Shown here: in pieces, positions 9,386-18,345 of the stretch
How the letters are laid out: each line of letters starts with the position of its first letter
How positions within the stretch are numbered: position 1 is the first letter of the stretch
NCBI RefSeq assembly: GCF_008801925.2
Contig: NZ_CP062805.1
Span: 1-64,000, forward strand
DNA: 64,000 bases
Direction: 5' to 3'
Origin: Cupriavidus basilensis
GTDB lineage: Bacteria; Pseudomonadota; Gammaproteobacteria; Burkholderiales; Burkholderiaceae
Translations under genes and position numbers: made by a program
The notes under the pieces: model-generated
The model's input: the letters and a program-made list of their open reading frames with translations, nothing else
Told to the model about the DNA's origin: nothing
Databases searched by the model: none

Positions 9386-9812
9386 GCGCGGCTATTCCCC
9401 TATAGCAGCTTTGATGTAGTGCCAGATTCGTACTAGCTGACGGTCGAACCGATCGCCGCACACGCAGCCCCGCCGCACGTTCGGAGGATGGGCCGCAGCA
9501 CCCCTCCTGCCAGTGAAAAGCTGCCGGGGGGGCATGGCGGACTAGGATGCAGCAAGCGACCGGTTGGCGCCTCCCTACATTAGGCCGGTCAGGCCGGCAA
9601 TGCCGCGTAACCCATACAAAGTGTACACTCACTTTCCAAAATTCGGATAATGATAAGCCAAGTGACAAGGCAGGCCGAGGTCTACGAGCACTCCAGTCGG
9701 GATTGTCGGCCAGTAGACTTCTGTGAGCTGCTTGTGTTGTATGGACCCGCGGTGGGGGGAGGGATTTCGCCTCCGGCGCTTCGGTTGGCCTTGGCATCCA
9801 GGCGCTAGCAGC
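9386..9812. other. No gene recognised
   Basis: GC-rich sequence between an integrase scar and the 3' end of the large integrase gene. It may include the lost C-terminal end of that integrase, but I could not find the expected Tyr motif in any frame. Confidence 0.4.
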
Positions 9813-11366
9813 TCAGGCCCGGCTGGCGCGCGTGCGAAGCTGGCCGGGCGTGAACCCTTCCGATGGGACCCCGCGCTGCTCGCTGAAGCGCCGCCACAGA
9901 CTACGCAGCAATTGATCCAGGCCGGTGGCCGAGTACCCGCCCGCCACGCCCGCAAGCCGCTTGTTGCGCCCGCGCGCGGTGGCAGGCTGTATCGTGGGCG
10001 CCAACAGGGCTGCCTGCGCCGGCGGCATCATGCTTGGCCAGCCACGATCGACCCAATGCGCCTGCAAGGCCTGTCGGACGGCCGTGTCAAGGGCCACCAG
10101 CTGCTGCCGCGCACCCGGGCGTCGCAGGAAGGTGCCCTCGGCACTCGACTGCAGACTGGCGCAGCGCAGTGCGGCCAGCTCGCTCAGTGGCAAGCCTGCG
10201 TCGCGCATCAGATGTATGGCAGCCAGCGCAGCCCGATGCCTCGGGCCCTGGCGCGCCTCCCCCAGCCAGACCAGGAACGCCTCCGCGTCGGGTTGGACGG
10301 ACGGCGCGCGCAGCGCCGTGGGCGCAGCGGCGGCGGCTTGCCTTGGGATGAGCGGGGTGCCCGCCAGATGCCCGGCCTTGACCATTGCGCGTAGCAGCGC
10401 CCGAACCACCCGTAACGCGGCCGCCACCGAACTGGTCCCCAGTGGGCCTTCGAACGGCCGCCAGTGCATCCTGTCGCGCGCCCCGCTCGGGCCGCACCAG
10501 AACGCCGCCGGCTGAGGGTCCGCTAAAAATTCCGCATACGCCTCCAGATCGCAGGCCTCCAACGCCTGAAGCCCCTTCTTGCGCGCTGCATTCCACAACA
10601 GCAGCCTCTCGGCCTCGCGCCGGTAGCTGTTGCGGGTATGTGGCGCACGATCCTGTAGCCAGCCGCGTACGAACGCCAGATCGGCGGCAAGCCCCGGCCC
10701 TGTCGCGGTATTTGAGGCTGGCACCAGCATGTGCTCGAGTGGCACGGGATATGGCATACCGGGGGCCAAGGCCAAGGGCACCAGCGCGTCGCGGTGGGCG
10801 TGGGCGGCAGGCGGCAGCACATAGGCCTTGACCGCCGCGGCGCCCATGGCCGAGCGCTGGCGCACCAGCCAGTGCGTGATGACCTCGGCCGACTGCGCGC
10901 CAATGCGTGGCACGGCACGCCACCAGCTGCTGCCGCGCCGATTTGCCAAGGACGTCAGGTCCTCGATCCGCCGGATCTCGGCGGCCATCAGTCGGCGTGC
11001 CAGGCTCGGCTTGAACCAGAGCGACACCTCGTGCTGGGGCTGGGGGTAGCCTTGTCCAAGCTGCTCAAGCGCCGACACGGCGTCTACCCGCCGCGACATG
11101 CCCACCCCTGAACGCGCGCGCAGCGCCTCGAACATGCCGGCAATCTCGGGCCGGCCATGCTGCAAGGCGAACTGCACCAGCCGGTCGCGCAAGGCCAGGA
11201 TCCGCTGGATCGCCTGGGCCTCGCTCAGGTGCTCGTCCTCATCCGGGTCCAGCAAGTAGCGGTTGGCGATGTCCACCGGCCGCATGCCCTGCGCATAGGC
11301 ACGGACCACGGCAAACTCGGTGCGGGTGAGCTTGGTGACGGCGTTGAGGCTGGGATCCAGAACCAT
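9813..11366 (-). CDS. Large site-specific integrase, apparently C-terminally truncated
   Basis: A 517-residue phage-integrase-family protein with the long N-terminal region typical of the DUF3701-type integrases of Burkholderiales. Residues about 225-330 are the SAM-like core-binding domain (SYRREAERLLLWNAARKKGL, then DLEAYAEFLADPQPAAFWCGP). Residues 345-517 are the catalytic domain with the first catalytic Arg in DAGLPLSELAALR. The frame ends at GFTPGQLRTRASRA, exactly where the box II HxLR motif should lead to the final helices and the nucleophilic Tyr. The usual His is Gly here and the last 50 or so residues are absent. Activity is therefore doubtful. No clear ribosome-binding site precedes the start. 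Confidence 0.75.
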   Translation of the reverse strand: MVLDPSLNAVTKLTRTEFAVVRAYAQGMRPVDIANRYLLDPDEDEHLSEAQAIQRILALRDRLVQFALQHGRPEIAGMFEALRARSGVGMSRRVDAVSALEQLGQGYPQPQHEVSLWFKPSLARRLMAAEIRRIEDLTSLANRRGSSWWRAVPRIGAQSAEVITHWLVRQRSAMGAAAVKAYVLPPAAHAHRDALVPLALAPGMPYPVPLEHMLVPASNTATGPGLAADLAFVRGWLQDRAPHTRNSYRREAERLLLWNAARKKGLQALEACDLEAYAEFLADPQPAAFWCGPSGARDRMHWRPFEGPLGTSSVAAALRVVRALLRAMVKAGHLAGTPLIPRQAAAAAPTALRAPSVQPDAEAFLVWLGEARQGPRHRAALAAIHLMRDAGLPLSELAALRCASLQSSAEGTFLRRPGARQQLVALDTAVRQALQAHWVDRGWPSMMPPAQAALLAPTIQPATARGRNKRLAGVAGGYSATGLDQLLRSLWRRFSEQRGVPSEGFTPGQLRTRASRA

Positions 11367-11740
11367 GGAGGCAGCGGTAAGTGCTTGAACTATAACAATA
11401 TTCAGCAGGAGCCATCCGGAGCCGGGCCGAAATGCTGACTAAAGCGCAATGTAAATTATTTTTGTGCCGGCGGCTAGGCCTCACCCAGGACTGTACGCCA
11501 CGCCCATGACCGTGCCGTGCGAATGTCCCGAGGGCAGGGCGGCCACCGCTCCGGGCCAGATCGCTTACGCCTCTGCCGTCAAAACGATGTGGTCGCCTGC
11601 GGACGCGACGCCGCGCCAGATCCCGGCCTCGGGCGCTACGACAGAAGGGGAACTAGCGCCGGTTTCTGACAGCATCAATCGCCCGTCGTACGCCGCCGGG
11701 CAAGCTGTGGGTGCGGTTCGAGGTAGAACGTCTATACGCG
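11367..11740. other. No gene recognised
   Basis: Intergenic sequence between the integrase start and the mazEF-like promoter. Short frames lack recognisable domains. Confidence 0.5.
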
Positions 11741-11769
11741 TTGAAACTTCTAGTGGTTTTGTTTAGACT
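11741..11769 (+). promoter_or_regulatory. Promoter for the mazEF-like pair
   Basis: A TTGAAA -35 (11741-11746) and a TAGACT -10 (11764-11769) are separated by 17 bp. The antitoxin ATG is 30 bp further on, preceded by GGAAGG. Confidence 0.55.
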
Positions 11770-11798
11770 TGTATCAACGTTCTTGGAAGGCTTTGATC

Positions 11799-12053
11799 AT
11801 GCGAAAAAGTGCAACTCTGACGATCCAAAAGTGGGGGAACAGCTTGGCCGTCCGGATTCCGACCGCAGTGGCCCGCTCGGCCCATTTCGCTGAGGGTCAG
11901 GAAGTCGAGGTCTCGGTCGAAGAGATTGGTGTCACGGTACGGCCCGTTGGACGTCGTGCCCTCACGCTCGCGGAGAAGTTGGCTCTGTTTGATCCTATCA
12001 AGCATGGGGGTGAAGCCATGGCCACGCAGCGTGTCGGCGCGGAGGCTATCTGA
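11799..12053 (+). CDS. mazE: MazE/PemI-like antitoxin (AbrB fold)
   Basis: An 84-residue antitoxin. Residues 5-45 match the AbrB/MazE swapped-hairpin DNA-binding domain (IQKWGNSLAVRIPTAVARS, then EGQEVEVSVEE). The C-terminal tail (ALTLAEKLALFDPIKHGGE) is the usual toxin-binding segment. The ATG at 11799 follows a GGAAGG site. The stop overlaps the toxin ATG by one base (TGATG), the classic coupling of MazEF modules. It probably represses its own promoter. On a plasmid such a pair usually adds post-segregational stability. Confidence 0.92.
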   Translation: MRKSATLTIQKWGNSLAVRIPTAVARSAHFAEGQEVEVSVEEIGVTVRPVGRRALTLAEKLALFDPIKHGGEAMATQRVGAEAI

Positions 12054-12415
12054 TGGCGGGCAAGGTATGGGCACCTGAGCGACGCGACATCATTTGGATC
12101 GACTGCAATCCGCAAGCCGGCCGTGAGATGAAGGATATGCATCCGATGCTTGTGCTTTCTCCGCGGCCGTTCAATGAGCGGACCAGTATCGTGATTGGCT
12201 TGCCGATGACCACGGCGGCCTACAACGACACCAATCCGTTTGCGATCAGGTTTCAGGGACCGAAGGGGAAGGACAGCTACGTTCTGGCCCATCAGCCCAA
12301 GTCATTTGACTGGCGAGCCCGCAACGCAAAGGCCCACCCCTGGAAGCAGGCGCCTTTGGAGGTCTTTGCTGCCGCCTGCGAGCAATTGAATCAGATCATT
12401 GCGATCGCAGAGTGA
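12053..12415 (+). CDS. mazF: MazF/PemK-like endoribonuclease toxin
   Basis: A 120-residue protein of the MazF/PemK/ChpB family, which cleaves mRNA at short sequences. It has the expected start (PERRDIIWIDCNPQAGREM), with the conserved Gly-Arg-Glu, the PMLVLSPRPFNERTSIVIGLPMT core split around residues 31-51, and the late DWRARNA segment near the substrate cleft. It is full length with no visible damage. It is coupled to the antitoxin by a one-base overlap. Confidence 0.92.
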   Translation: MAGKVWAPERRDIIWIDCNPQAGREMKDMHPMLVLSPRPFNERTSIVIGLPMTTAAYNDTNPFAIRFQGPKGKDSYVLAHQPKSFDWRARNAKAHPWKQAPLEVFAAACEQLNQIIAIAE

Positions 12416-12658
12416 CCTCAAAGGGATTTGCCGACTGCCACGGTGTGAGTGTGGATGGTCACGTGACCTCCGCGCCCGGACTGGGGGCAACAGAAGATCC
12501 ATGATTTTCCCGACCACCGAACAAATTCAAGCCTGATAATACGCGCGGTGCCGCCCCAAGCTTGGCAGAAGTCATCGGTTGCCACAGCGCCGCCTTGCCA
12601 ACTGCCCGGATTGCGCCTGTAATGGCTGCGTGGCAGGCACAGGCAGTCGGGAGGCGAG
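12416..12658. other. No gene recognised
   Basis: A short intergenic stretch after the toxin gene, leading to the zinc-ribbon gene fragment. No terminator is evident. Confidence 0.5.
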
Positions 12659-12795
12659 ATGCGCTGCACGAATTGCCAGTTCGAAAACCCCGCGGGAGCC
12701 AGGTTCTGCGAGGAGTGTGGGCAACGGCTTGCGCAGATCTGCCCGCAATGCGGCAGCGCATCCAGCCCCACCGCGAGCGTGCGGCGCGTTGTTGG
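12659..12795 (+). pseudogene. 5' fragment of a double-zinc-ribbon (adenylate-cyclase-like) gene
   Basis: An ATG with a strong GGGAGG ribosome-binding site opens a frame with two zinc-ribbon CxxC pairs: CTNC followed by CEECG, and CPQCG. This start (RCTNCQFENPAGARFCEECGQ) is typical of class III adenylate/guanylate cyclases or ATPases with a double zinc ribbon at the N-terminus. After about 45 residues the similarity stops, and the sequence continues as a tniB remnant in another frame. So only the first exon-like end of the gene remains. Confidence 0.6.
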
Positions 12796-12804
12796 CGGAC
12801 ACGG

Positions 12805-13347
12805 CGGCGCTATTCCTCATTGCTCTTCGAGCTGGGCGCTCCCTTCAACGCCGCGGCAAGGCTATCAGCACTCGAGAAACTGAGTCGCGAACTGCTTCGA
12901 AAAGTTTCGGCGCGCATGCTGATCGTTGACGAGGTTCATCACTTGTTGGCAGGCTATCGGGAGCAGCGTGCATCCCTGAATCTGCTGAAGTTCCTCGCCA
13001 ATGACTTGAAAATCGCGGTTGTCCTCGTTGGCACTCAAGACGCCGTCTTGGCGCTCCAAACGGATCCTCAGATGGTCAGTCGATTCGCCCGTTTCGAGGT
13101 GCCGAGATGGCAGGAGACGGAGGCATTTCGTTCTCTTCTCGCAGCCTTCGAGATGATTTTGCCGCTTCGACGTCCGTCGAATCTCGCACGGCGAGAGATC
13201 GTACATGCCATTCTGACTGCAAGTGGAGGGCTAACCGGGGAAGTGTCGCGTGTCTTGACTGTTTCCGCAGAACTCGCGATCCGGGATGGGAAGGAGGCCA
13301 TCGACCTGGGTCACATAGAGAATGCAGCGCGAACCCTGCTCTCCTGA
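12805..13347 (+). pseudogene. tniB: TniB transposition ATPase, 5' truncated
   Basis: The frame carries YSSLLFELGAPF, the Walker B segment MLIVDEVHHLLAG, the sensor region VVLVGTQDAVLAL and the C-terminal helices of TniB, the ATP-binding target-selection protein of Tn5053/Tn402-type transposons. The N-terminal third with Walker A is missing: sequence before about 12805 belongs to a zinc-ribbon gene fragment. An open frame runs back to 12562, but this is a chance fusion. The stop overlaps the tniQ start. No tniA transposase gene is in the window. Confidence 0.8.
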
Positions 13348-13690
13348 GGGTGTCAGGCCTTGGCCCGTTGCTCCGCGTCCATTCGATGACGAAGCGTTTG
13401 GCGGTTGGCTCGGTCGCCTGGCCGCAAGGTATCAGATCAGTGTTGACCAGTTGTGGCAGATTGGCGACCTTGGTGCGTTTCCGGCGTTGACCAATTCTGG
13501 CTGGCTGCTATTTCCCCCGATGGACGAGCAGGCACTGTGCCGCCTTGCGATGCTGACTCATATTGGTATGCCAAGGCTCGAGGCACTTCAAACACCTATG
13601 GCGTGGGTGTCAGACCGAGATCAGCTCCCATACTGCTTCGACTGCCTGGTTCTGAATCCCGTCGACGCAGCTGTGGCAGCCTCAACTCAA
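13322..13690 (+). pseudogene. tniQ: TniQ, 3' truncated
   Basis: The N-terminal part of TniQ, the accessory transposition protein of Tn5053/Tn402-type elements: PRPFDDEAFGGWLGRLAARY, then WQIGDLGAFPALTNSGW, then LPYCFDCLVLNPVDAA. Similarity ends near 13690. The frame stays open to 13840 but there only runs antisense to the desaturase gene. It overlaps the end of tniB, as in intact tni operons. The rest of tniQ is deleted. Confidence 0.75.
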
Positions 13691-13764
13691 ACCAACTGGC
13701 CTCCTCGAAAGCCGGGGCGATTCAGGCCGACACGCGCGGTGGAGCCTGCATGCCCCCATGCCCT

Positions 13765-14910
13765 TCATGTCGCCTGTTTGGAAGCACAATCCATTTCTGC
13801 CGCGGGAAGAACGCTCTCGGAGACGCTGCGCAGCTTGTGAAGCAAGGCAACAGAGTCGCGCTCGATTCGCTTACGCAAAACCAGCCGATCAGCCATGCGG
13901 GCCACCACACTGGAAAACCGATACTCCAGCGTCCGCACGAAGCGCGTGCCAGTGGCTGTGCCGATGCACTCATACGTGACGAACATCTCAAGACCCCGGT
14001 TGCCACGGGCCCGGGTTCGCCAGAGCCGATCCGGAAGACTTTCCACGACTTCCCACTGCAACTTGCCTGCACGGCCGCCGACGTACGCAAAGTGGCTCCC
14101 AACCGGCAGCGACCCTCCCTGCCCGGTGACCGCTACGTGGTAAGGATGCCACTCATGCCAACGAAGCGGAGTACTCACGTAGGCCAGTACCTGGCTTGGC
14201 GTCCGGGCGATATCAATGGAATGCTGCATCTTGACGGTGGGGACCAGGCTCTCGCTTGCTTCTTCGGGCTCCCAATGAAGGGTTCCATAGATCCAGTCCC
14301 ACAGTGGAAACACTACGGCGAAGTTCTTGGTCTGCATCAGGTCACGGCGGTGATGCAATTCATGCAACCGCCGCATGTGGCGAATCCACGGCAGGCGACA
14401 GATCGGATTCTGCGGCGGGAGGTGCTCGCAGGCATGAAAGATCTCGTAGCTGAGATAACCGCCCAGTAGCGTGGCGGCAAACAGCGCAGCGACGTTCGCA
14501 TTGACCAGGCCGATGATCGACCAAGCGAGCAGCGCGCCAATGCTGTAGACAACGATCAGCCATGCCGGGAACAGAATCACCCGCCAGTCCTTGGCGAACT
14601 CGTAGCGCATCTGGTCATCTGCGAAAAAACTATGATGGTCGCCCGTGTGGCGCTGGTAGAACGCCTTCGCGAATCGCTTCTTGTTGTGCCCGAGACCCTT
14701 ATGGGTGCGGTACTCGCCCCTGCTGTAGAAAATTAAGGTCGCCGGCACAGTTAGCCACTCCACCGCGCTGACGTGGTCCAACTTGTTCAGCAAGAAGAGG
14801 ATCAAGGTCACGCCGAAAACAAGAACGAAGCCAGCATGCAGCCAGGGGTTGTAGTAAGGCGAAATGTTCGCCCGGTATTTCTTCCGGAAGGTTTGGGTAT
14901 CAAAAGACAT
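13765..14910 (-). CDS. Sterol-desaturase-family hydroxylase fused to an SRPBCC domain
   Basis: A 381-residue fusion protein. Residues 1-215 are a membrane di-iron hydroxylase/desaturase of the fatty-acid-hydroxylase superfamily, with membrane segments near 22-42, 48-62, 112-132 and 138-158. His clusters are at 70-75 (HKGLGH), 88-93 (HTGDHH), 159-163 (HACEH) and 183-187 (HELHH). Residues about 228-365 are an SRPBCC/START-like ligand-binding domain (IDIARTPSQVLAYVSTPLRW). A soluble hydrophobic-ligand pocket fused to a membrane hydroxylase suggests handling of a lipid or terpenoid. It is divergent from a LysR gene that probably controls it. Its 3' end overlaps antisense with the tniQ scar, so a transposon end may have landed close by. 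Confidence 0.8.
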   Translation of the reverse strand: MSFDTQTFRKKYRANISPYYNPWLHAGFVLVFGVTLILFLLNKLDHVSAVEWLTVPATLIFYSRGEYRTHKGLGHNKKRFAKAFYQRHTGDHHSFFADDQMRYEFAKDWRVILFPAWLIVVYSIGALLAWSIIGLVNANVAALFAATLLGGYLSYEIFHACEHLPPQNPICRLPWIRHMRRLHELHHRRDLMQTKNFAVVFPLWDWIYGTLHWEPEEASESLVPTVKMQHSIDIARTPSQVLAYVSTPLRWHEWHPYHVAVTGQGGSLPVGSHFAYVGGRAGKLQWEVVESLPDRLWRTRARGNRGLEMFVTYECIGTATGTRFVRTLEYRFSSVVARMADRLVLRKRIERDSVALLHKLRSVSESVLPAAEMDCASKQAT

Positions 14911-15075
14911 GATCGGCTCTCAAAGACTGTTGCGCTGTCGGGCTCGCGATACGTGGCCAGTTCCGCCAAGCCCCCGCGGACCTTTCTGACGTCTGGCGCC
15001 AGTAGGTCGCTTGGTGTTGTAGTCTATTGGTGCGATCATTTTCATTCCAATGGATATTGATGATGAGAATTATTG

Positions 15076-15990
15076 ATGAATCAGAATTTGCAGCAGATTG
15101 ATCTCAATCTCCTCTTCGTGTTCGACATGCTGATGCAGGAGCGCAACCTGTCACGCGCGGCCGAGCGACTGCACAAGAGCCAGCCGGCGGTGAGCAATGC
15201 TCTCAGTCGTCTGCGCGAGCAACTGGGGCAACCTCTTTTCCGCCGTACCGCTAAGGGACTCGAGCCCACTGCCGGGGCGATGACGCTGCACGTGCCGGTA
15301 CGGCAAGCCCTGCGCTTGCTGCAGGCAGGGCTTGCCGTTCAAGAGAGTTTTCAGCCGGACACGGAGCGAACCTTCCGACTGTCGATGAATGACTATGGGC
15401 AGCTACGGCTGTTACCGAGCCTGATGACCCGGCTGATGGCGCTGGCGCCGCAGGTGAAGCTGCAGGTACTGTCGGACGAAGGTGCCCTGATCCCGCAGCG
15501 GCTGGCCAGCGGAGATCTGGACTTGGCGATTGATTACCTGTACTTCGACGACGCCGATTTGCTCTACCAACCGATTCACGAAGAGCGCCTCGCAGTTATC
15601 GGCCGACCGGGCCACCCTGCATTCAAGGAAGGCCTCGACAAGACGGCGTATCTGGCCGCACAGCACGTCTCGCTCCTGCCGCGGGCCGGCCGCGGCAGTC
15701 CGCTCGAGATCGTCCTGGGCTCGGCCAAAGTGCAGCGCCATGTGCAGTTGCAAGTTCCGCACTACCTGACCATTCCAGCCATCGTCGCCAGCACCGATTT
15801 GCTGGGTACCGTGCCCTGGCACTTGGCCAGGCATTTCGTGCACAACTATGGCTTGCAGCTCGCGGATCTTCCTTTCGAAACGCCTGCGGTGCAGGTCAGC
15901 TTGATATGGCACCGTCAACAACAACACATGTCTGGTCTGCAATGGCTGAAGGAGCAAATTGCGCAAGTTGCACAGACCGAATCGAGCTGA
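15076..15990 (+). CDS. LysR-family regulator
   Basis: A 304-residue LysR-type regulator. The N-terminal winged HTH begins LQQIDLNLLFVFDMLMQER and includes SRAAERLHKSQPAVSNALSR, as in the NahR/LinR/NodD-type branch. A periplasmic-binding-fold effector domain follows from about residue 95. I use the ATG at 15076 and not the TTG just before it. It is divergent from the desaturase/SRPBCC gene, with 165 bp between them. That gap holds ATTGG and CCAAT as an inverted pair (15026-15051), a possible but weak operator. The effector is unknown; it may be the substrate of the desaturase. Confidence 0.9.
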   Translation: MNQNLQQIDLNLLFVFDMLMQERNLSRAAERLHKSQPAVSNALSRLREQLGQPLFRRTAKGLEPTAGAMTLHVPVRQALRLLQAGLAVQESFQPDTERTFRLSMNDYGQLRLLPSLMTRLMALAPQVKLQVLSDEGALIPQRLASGDLDLAIDYLYFDDADLLYQPIHEERLAVIGRPGHPAFKEGLDKTAYLAAQHVSLLPRAGRGSPLEIVLGSAKVQRHVQLQVPHYLTIPAIVASTDLLGTVPWHLARHFVHNYGLQLADLPFETPAVQVSLIWHRQQQHMSGLQWLKEQIAQVAQTESS

Positions 15991-16108
15991 TGTGGCGGGC
16001 CTCATTGGGCTGCCTGCGCGATGGATCTTTGAATCCATAGTGGCGCTGCCGGCGCTGTGTCGGGAAATCGGGCGGCGCGTTCGAGCCCTGCAGCCGCACC
16101 AATAAAAT

Positions 16109-16142
16109 CAAGGGTTTACAGGGGTTTTCCTGTAAACCCTTG
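16109..16142. repeat. Perfect 14-bp inverted repeat
   Basis: CAAGGGTTTACAGG (16109-16122), a 6-nt loop, then CCTGTAAACCCTTG (16129-16142). It lies 119 bp after the LysR stop. It has no U-tract directly after it, so it is at most a weak terminator; it could also be a protein-binding or recombination site. Confidence 0.7.
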
Positions 16143-16576
16143 TGCATTTTGCGGTCTATGTAACCGCCATGTAACCCGATTGGATCGCCGCGATCCATCT
16201 GGAACCATGTCCTGCCTGCGCCTACAGTTGCTTCGTGCCCCATTTGCCCGTGTGGCACATAGGTCTCGCGCGATAAAATCCTACCCACTGCATCAAAGGG
16301 GAACGGGATCGTGTCACAAGCAACAACGCCACAAGAACGCGTCGCTGCCGCAAGGCAGCTTTATGCCGTTTTGAAAGGGCATCTCGATCGTCCAACTTGC
16401 ACCGGCAGGATGTGCGGAATTCCCTCGTGAGGCGATGGGCCTCGATGGAAAAGCGGACGTCATCGACCGTCAGACCAAGGCTCGCGAAATCATGCGGCTA
16501 TGGGAAGTCTTGGGACGATCAGGACAGTAATGCATGATGGCAAGGTGTTGCACTTTTGATTTGAGGCCGCCATCTA
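16143..16576. other. No intact gene; a short scar-like frame
   Basis: A GTG-initiated frame at 16310 codes for about 39 residues (VSQATTPQERVAAARQLYAV, then a short Cys-containing end) and may be a gene fragment. I cannot assign it. Confidence 0.35.
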
Positions 16577-17596
16577 TTATCGAGGTGGCGCAGTACTTTC
16601 GCGAATTACTAGGTCAGGCTCGAACTCGGTCTGGATGTTTTTGGCTCCTCCTTCGATCTGCTCAATCAAGTTGCGCGAAGTAAGCTCGCCAATCAGAACG
16701 GGATTCGAGTGCACTGTCGTTAGCGCGGGTGTTACCAGTTCCGCCATCTGCCAGTCGCCGAAGCCTGTGACAGAGATGTCGCTCGGAACCGAAAGTCCCA
16801 ATGTGCGGCACTCCGCGATCGCCGCCACAGCAATGAAGTCATTGATGCATATCAGGGCGGTCGGCTGTTCCCGATGCAACAGCAAGTCCTTGCGCTGCAG
16901 GCAGACGCGCACCGCTTGTCGCACAGCAGATGCATCGTAAGGGGTCGGAAAAATGCGGTTATCGGGTAAGGAAATGTCGTTCTCGCTGAGGACGTCTCGG
17001 ATCCCCAGAAGCCGTTGAGACGATAGAAACTGAGTTTCGAGAGGACCTGGGAGCACTGCAAACTGCCGGTGTCCTTGTTTGACTAAGTAGGTGGTTAGCC
17101 TGCGCATAGCCAAGCGGTTGTCATACCCCACCGTCGGATGCATTCCTTCGCGGTCCACGGCCCACATTAGTACATACGGAATAGCGTGCTTGTGTATCAG
17201 CGAGAAGACTTCGGGATGATGTTGTGAACCGATTATTGCGATCCCGTCGACTCTACGCTCCAATAGGGCGCGCGCACAGCGCAATTCGGTCTCACTGTCG
17301 TCCCGATGGCAAGTCAACAGAACGGTATATCCAAGCCGGTCGAGCTGGGCCTCCAAGGTATCTACTGCTTTGGCGTAAAGTTCATTCATCAGTGTCGGCG
17401 CAATTATGCCGACCGATCGCGTGCGCCCCTGACGTAGTTCGCGAGCCGCCGAGAAGGGAACGTAGTTGAGGCTTGCAATAGCGTTCTGCACGCGCTCCAG
17501 CGTGTCAGGTCGCAGCCTATCCGGCGATGTCAGTGCACGGGAGACTGTTGCCGAGGAAACGCCGGCGAGGAGGGCGACTTGCTTGACATTCACCAT
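16577..17596 (-). CDS. LacI-family regulator, copy 1
   Basis: A 339-residue LacI/GalR-type repressor. The N-terminal HTH is VKQVALLAGVSSATVSRAL with a hinge helix near residue 50; the rest is a periplasmic-binding-like effector domain with the segment AIIGSQHH and ICINDFIAVAAIAE. It is nearly the same protein as that at 36218-37237. As there, it lies directly after a Bug gene on the same strand, separated by an 11-bp-stem hairpin. Here the Bug gene is cut by an insertion sequence. It may bind the TGCAATCGATTACAT palindromes seen further right. Confidence 0.93.
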   Translation of the reverse strand: MVNVKQVALLAGVSSATVSRALTSPDRLRPDTLERVQNAIASLNYVPFSAARELRQGRTRSVGIIAPTLMNELYAKAVDTLEAQLDRLGYTVLLTCHRDDSETELRCARALLERRVDGIAIIGSQHHPEVFSLIHKHAIPYVLMWAVDREGMHPTVGYDNRLAMRRLTTYLVKQGHRQFAVLPGPLETQFLSSQRLLGIRDVLSENDISLPDNRIFPTPYDASAVRQAVRVCLQRKDLLLHREQPTALICINDFIAVAAIAECRTLGLSVPSDISVTGFGDWQMAELVTPALTTVHSNPVLIGELTSRNLIEQIEGGAKNIQTEFEPDLVIRESTAPPR

Positions 17597-17674
17597 ATCG
17601 GGTCAGATGTTATCTTCAGCCGGAATGTCGGCCGTCTGCCATCCATTGTAACGATTGGTAGTCGAAAGCAGTTT

Positions 17675-17701
17675 CCGTCGTCGGGGGGTTCCCGACGACG
17701 G
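17675..17701 (-). terminator. Hairpin between the truncated bug gene and lacI copy 1
   Basis: CCGTCGTCGGG, a 5-nt loop, then CCCGACGACGG: a perfect 11-bp stem. The same stem recurs between the second bug/lacI pair at 37319-37346, so it is conserved despite drift around it. There is no long U-tract; it may partly terminate or stabilise the bug mRNA. Confidence 0.55.
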
Positions 17702-17720
17702 ATCGACATCCCTGGTGAGG

Positions 17721-18341
17721 CTAGTCGAGCCGGACCTTTGCTGAATCTGCCACTCGCTTCCACTTCGAAACTTCGGCGCGAAGAAACGCATTGAACGCCT
17801 CAGGCGTGCCGCCTGCGATCTGCGCTCCTTGAGCCATCAGCTTGTCGCGGAACTCCGGATCCTGAAGGGCTTTGTTGAACTCGCTGTTCATCTTAGCAAT
17901 GATGGCCTGTGATGTCCCGCTCGGGACCATGAACCCGCCCCAGGAAACGGCTTCGTAGCCGTTTATCCCGAGCGCTTCATCTACCGTGGGCACATCGGGC
18001 AGTGACGGTAATCGAGTCTTGCTCGTGACCGCGAGCGCCCTGAGCTTTCCACTCTTGACTTGCGGCATTCCCGCGAGCGAGGTGGGAAGGGCAACATTGA
18101 TCTGCTGACCGAGCACGTCTGTGAGCGAAGGCGCGTCTCCCTTATAGGGAACGTGGTTCATCTTGACGCCAGCCATGGTACTAAGGAGTTCCCCGGCCAG
18201 ATGGCTGCCCGAACCATTGCCGGCGGATCCAAAGGTGATCTGCCCTGGCCTAGCCTTTGCCATCGAGACTAATTGGCGCAGGTCCTTTATTGGCGAATTT
18301 GCTGCTGTGACGATAATGAGCGGCACCGTTGTCACTAAGGA
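17721..18341 (-). pseudogene. Bug/TctC substrate-binding protein, N-terminus lost
   Basis: Codes for the C-terminal two thirds of a Bug-family periplasmic binding protein, starting inside the fold at VPLIIVTAANSPIKDLRQLV and running to the natural end KWKRVADSAKVRLD. It is very close to the intact protein at 37367-38353. Similarity stops near 18341, where an IS5-type element begins; the open frame continues to 18377 only by reading into that element. The signal peptide and first domain are gone, so it cannot work as a binding protein. Confidence 0.85.
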
Positions 18342-18345
18342 ATTG

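Noticed and set aside
10087..10923. 278-codon frame overlapping the large integrase
   Set aside because: It is Arg/Gly/Ala-rich in a shifted frame on the same strand; the integrase frame has the domain matches.
13453..14469. 338-codon plus-strand frame across the tniQ scar and the desaturase gene
   Set aside because: It runs through two unrelated regions in an offset frame and has no protein-like motif.
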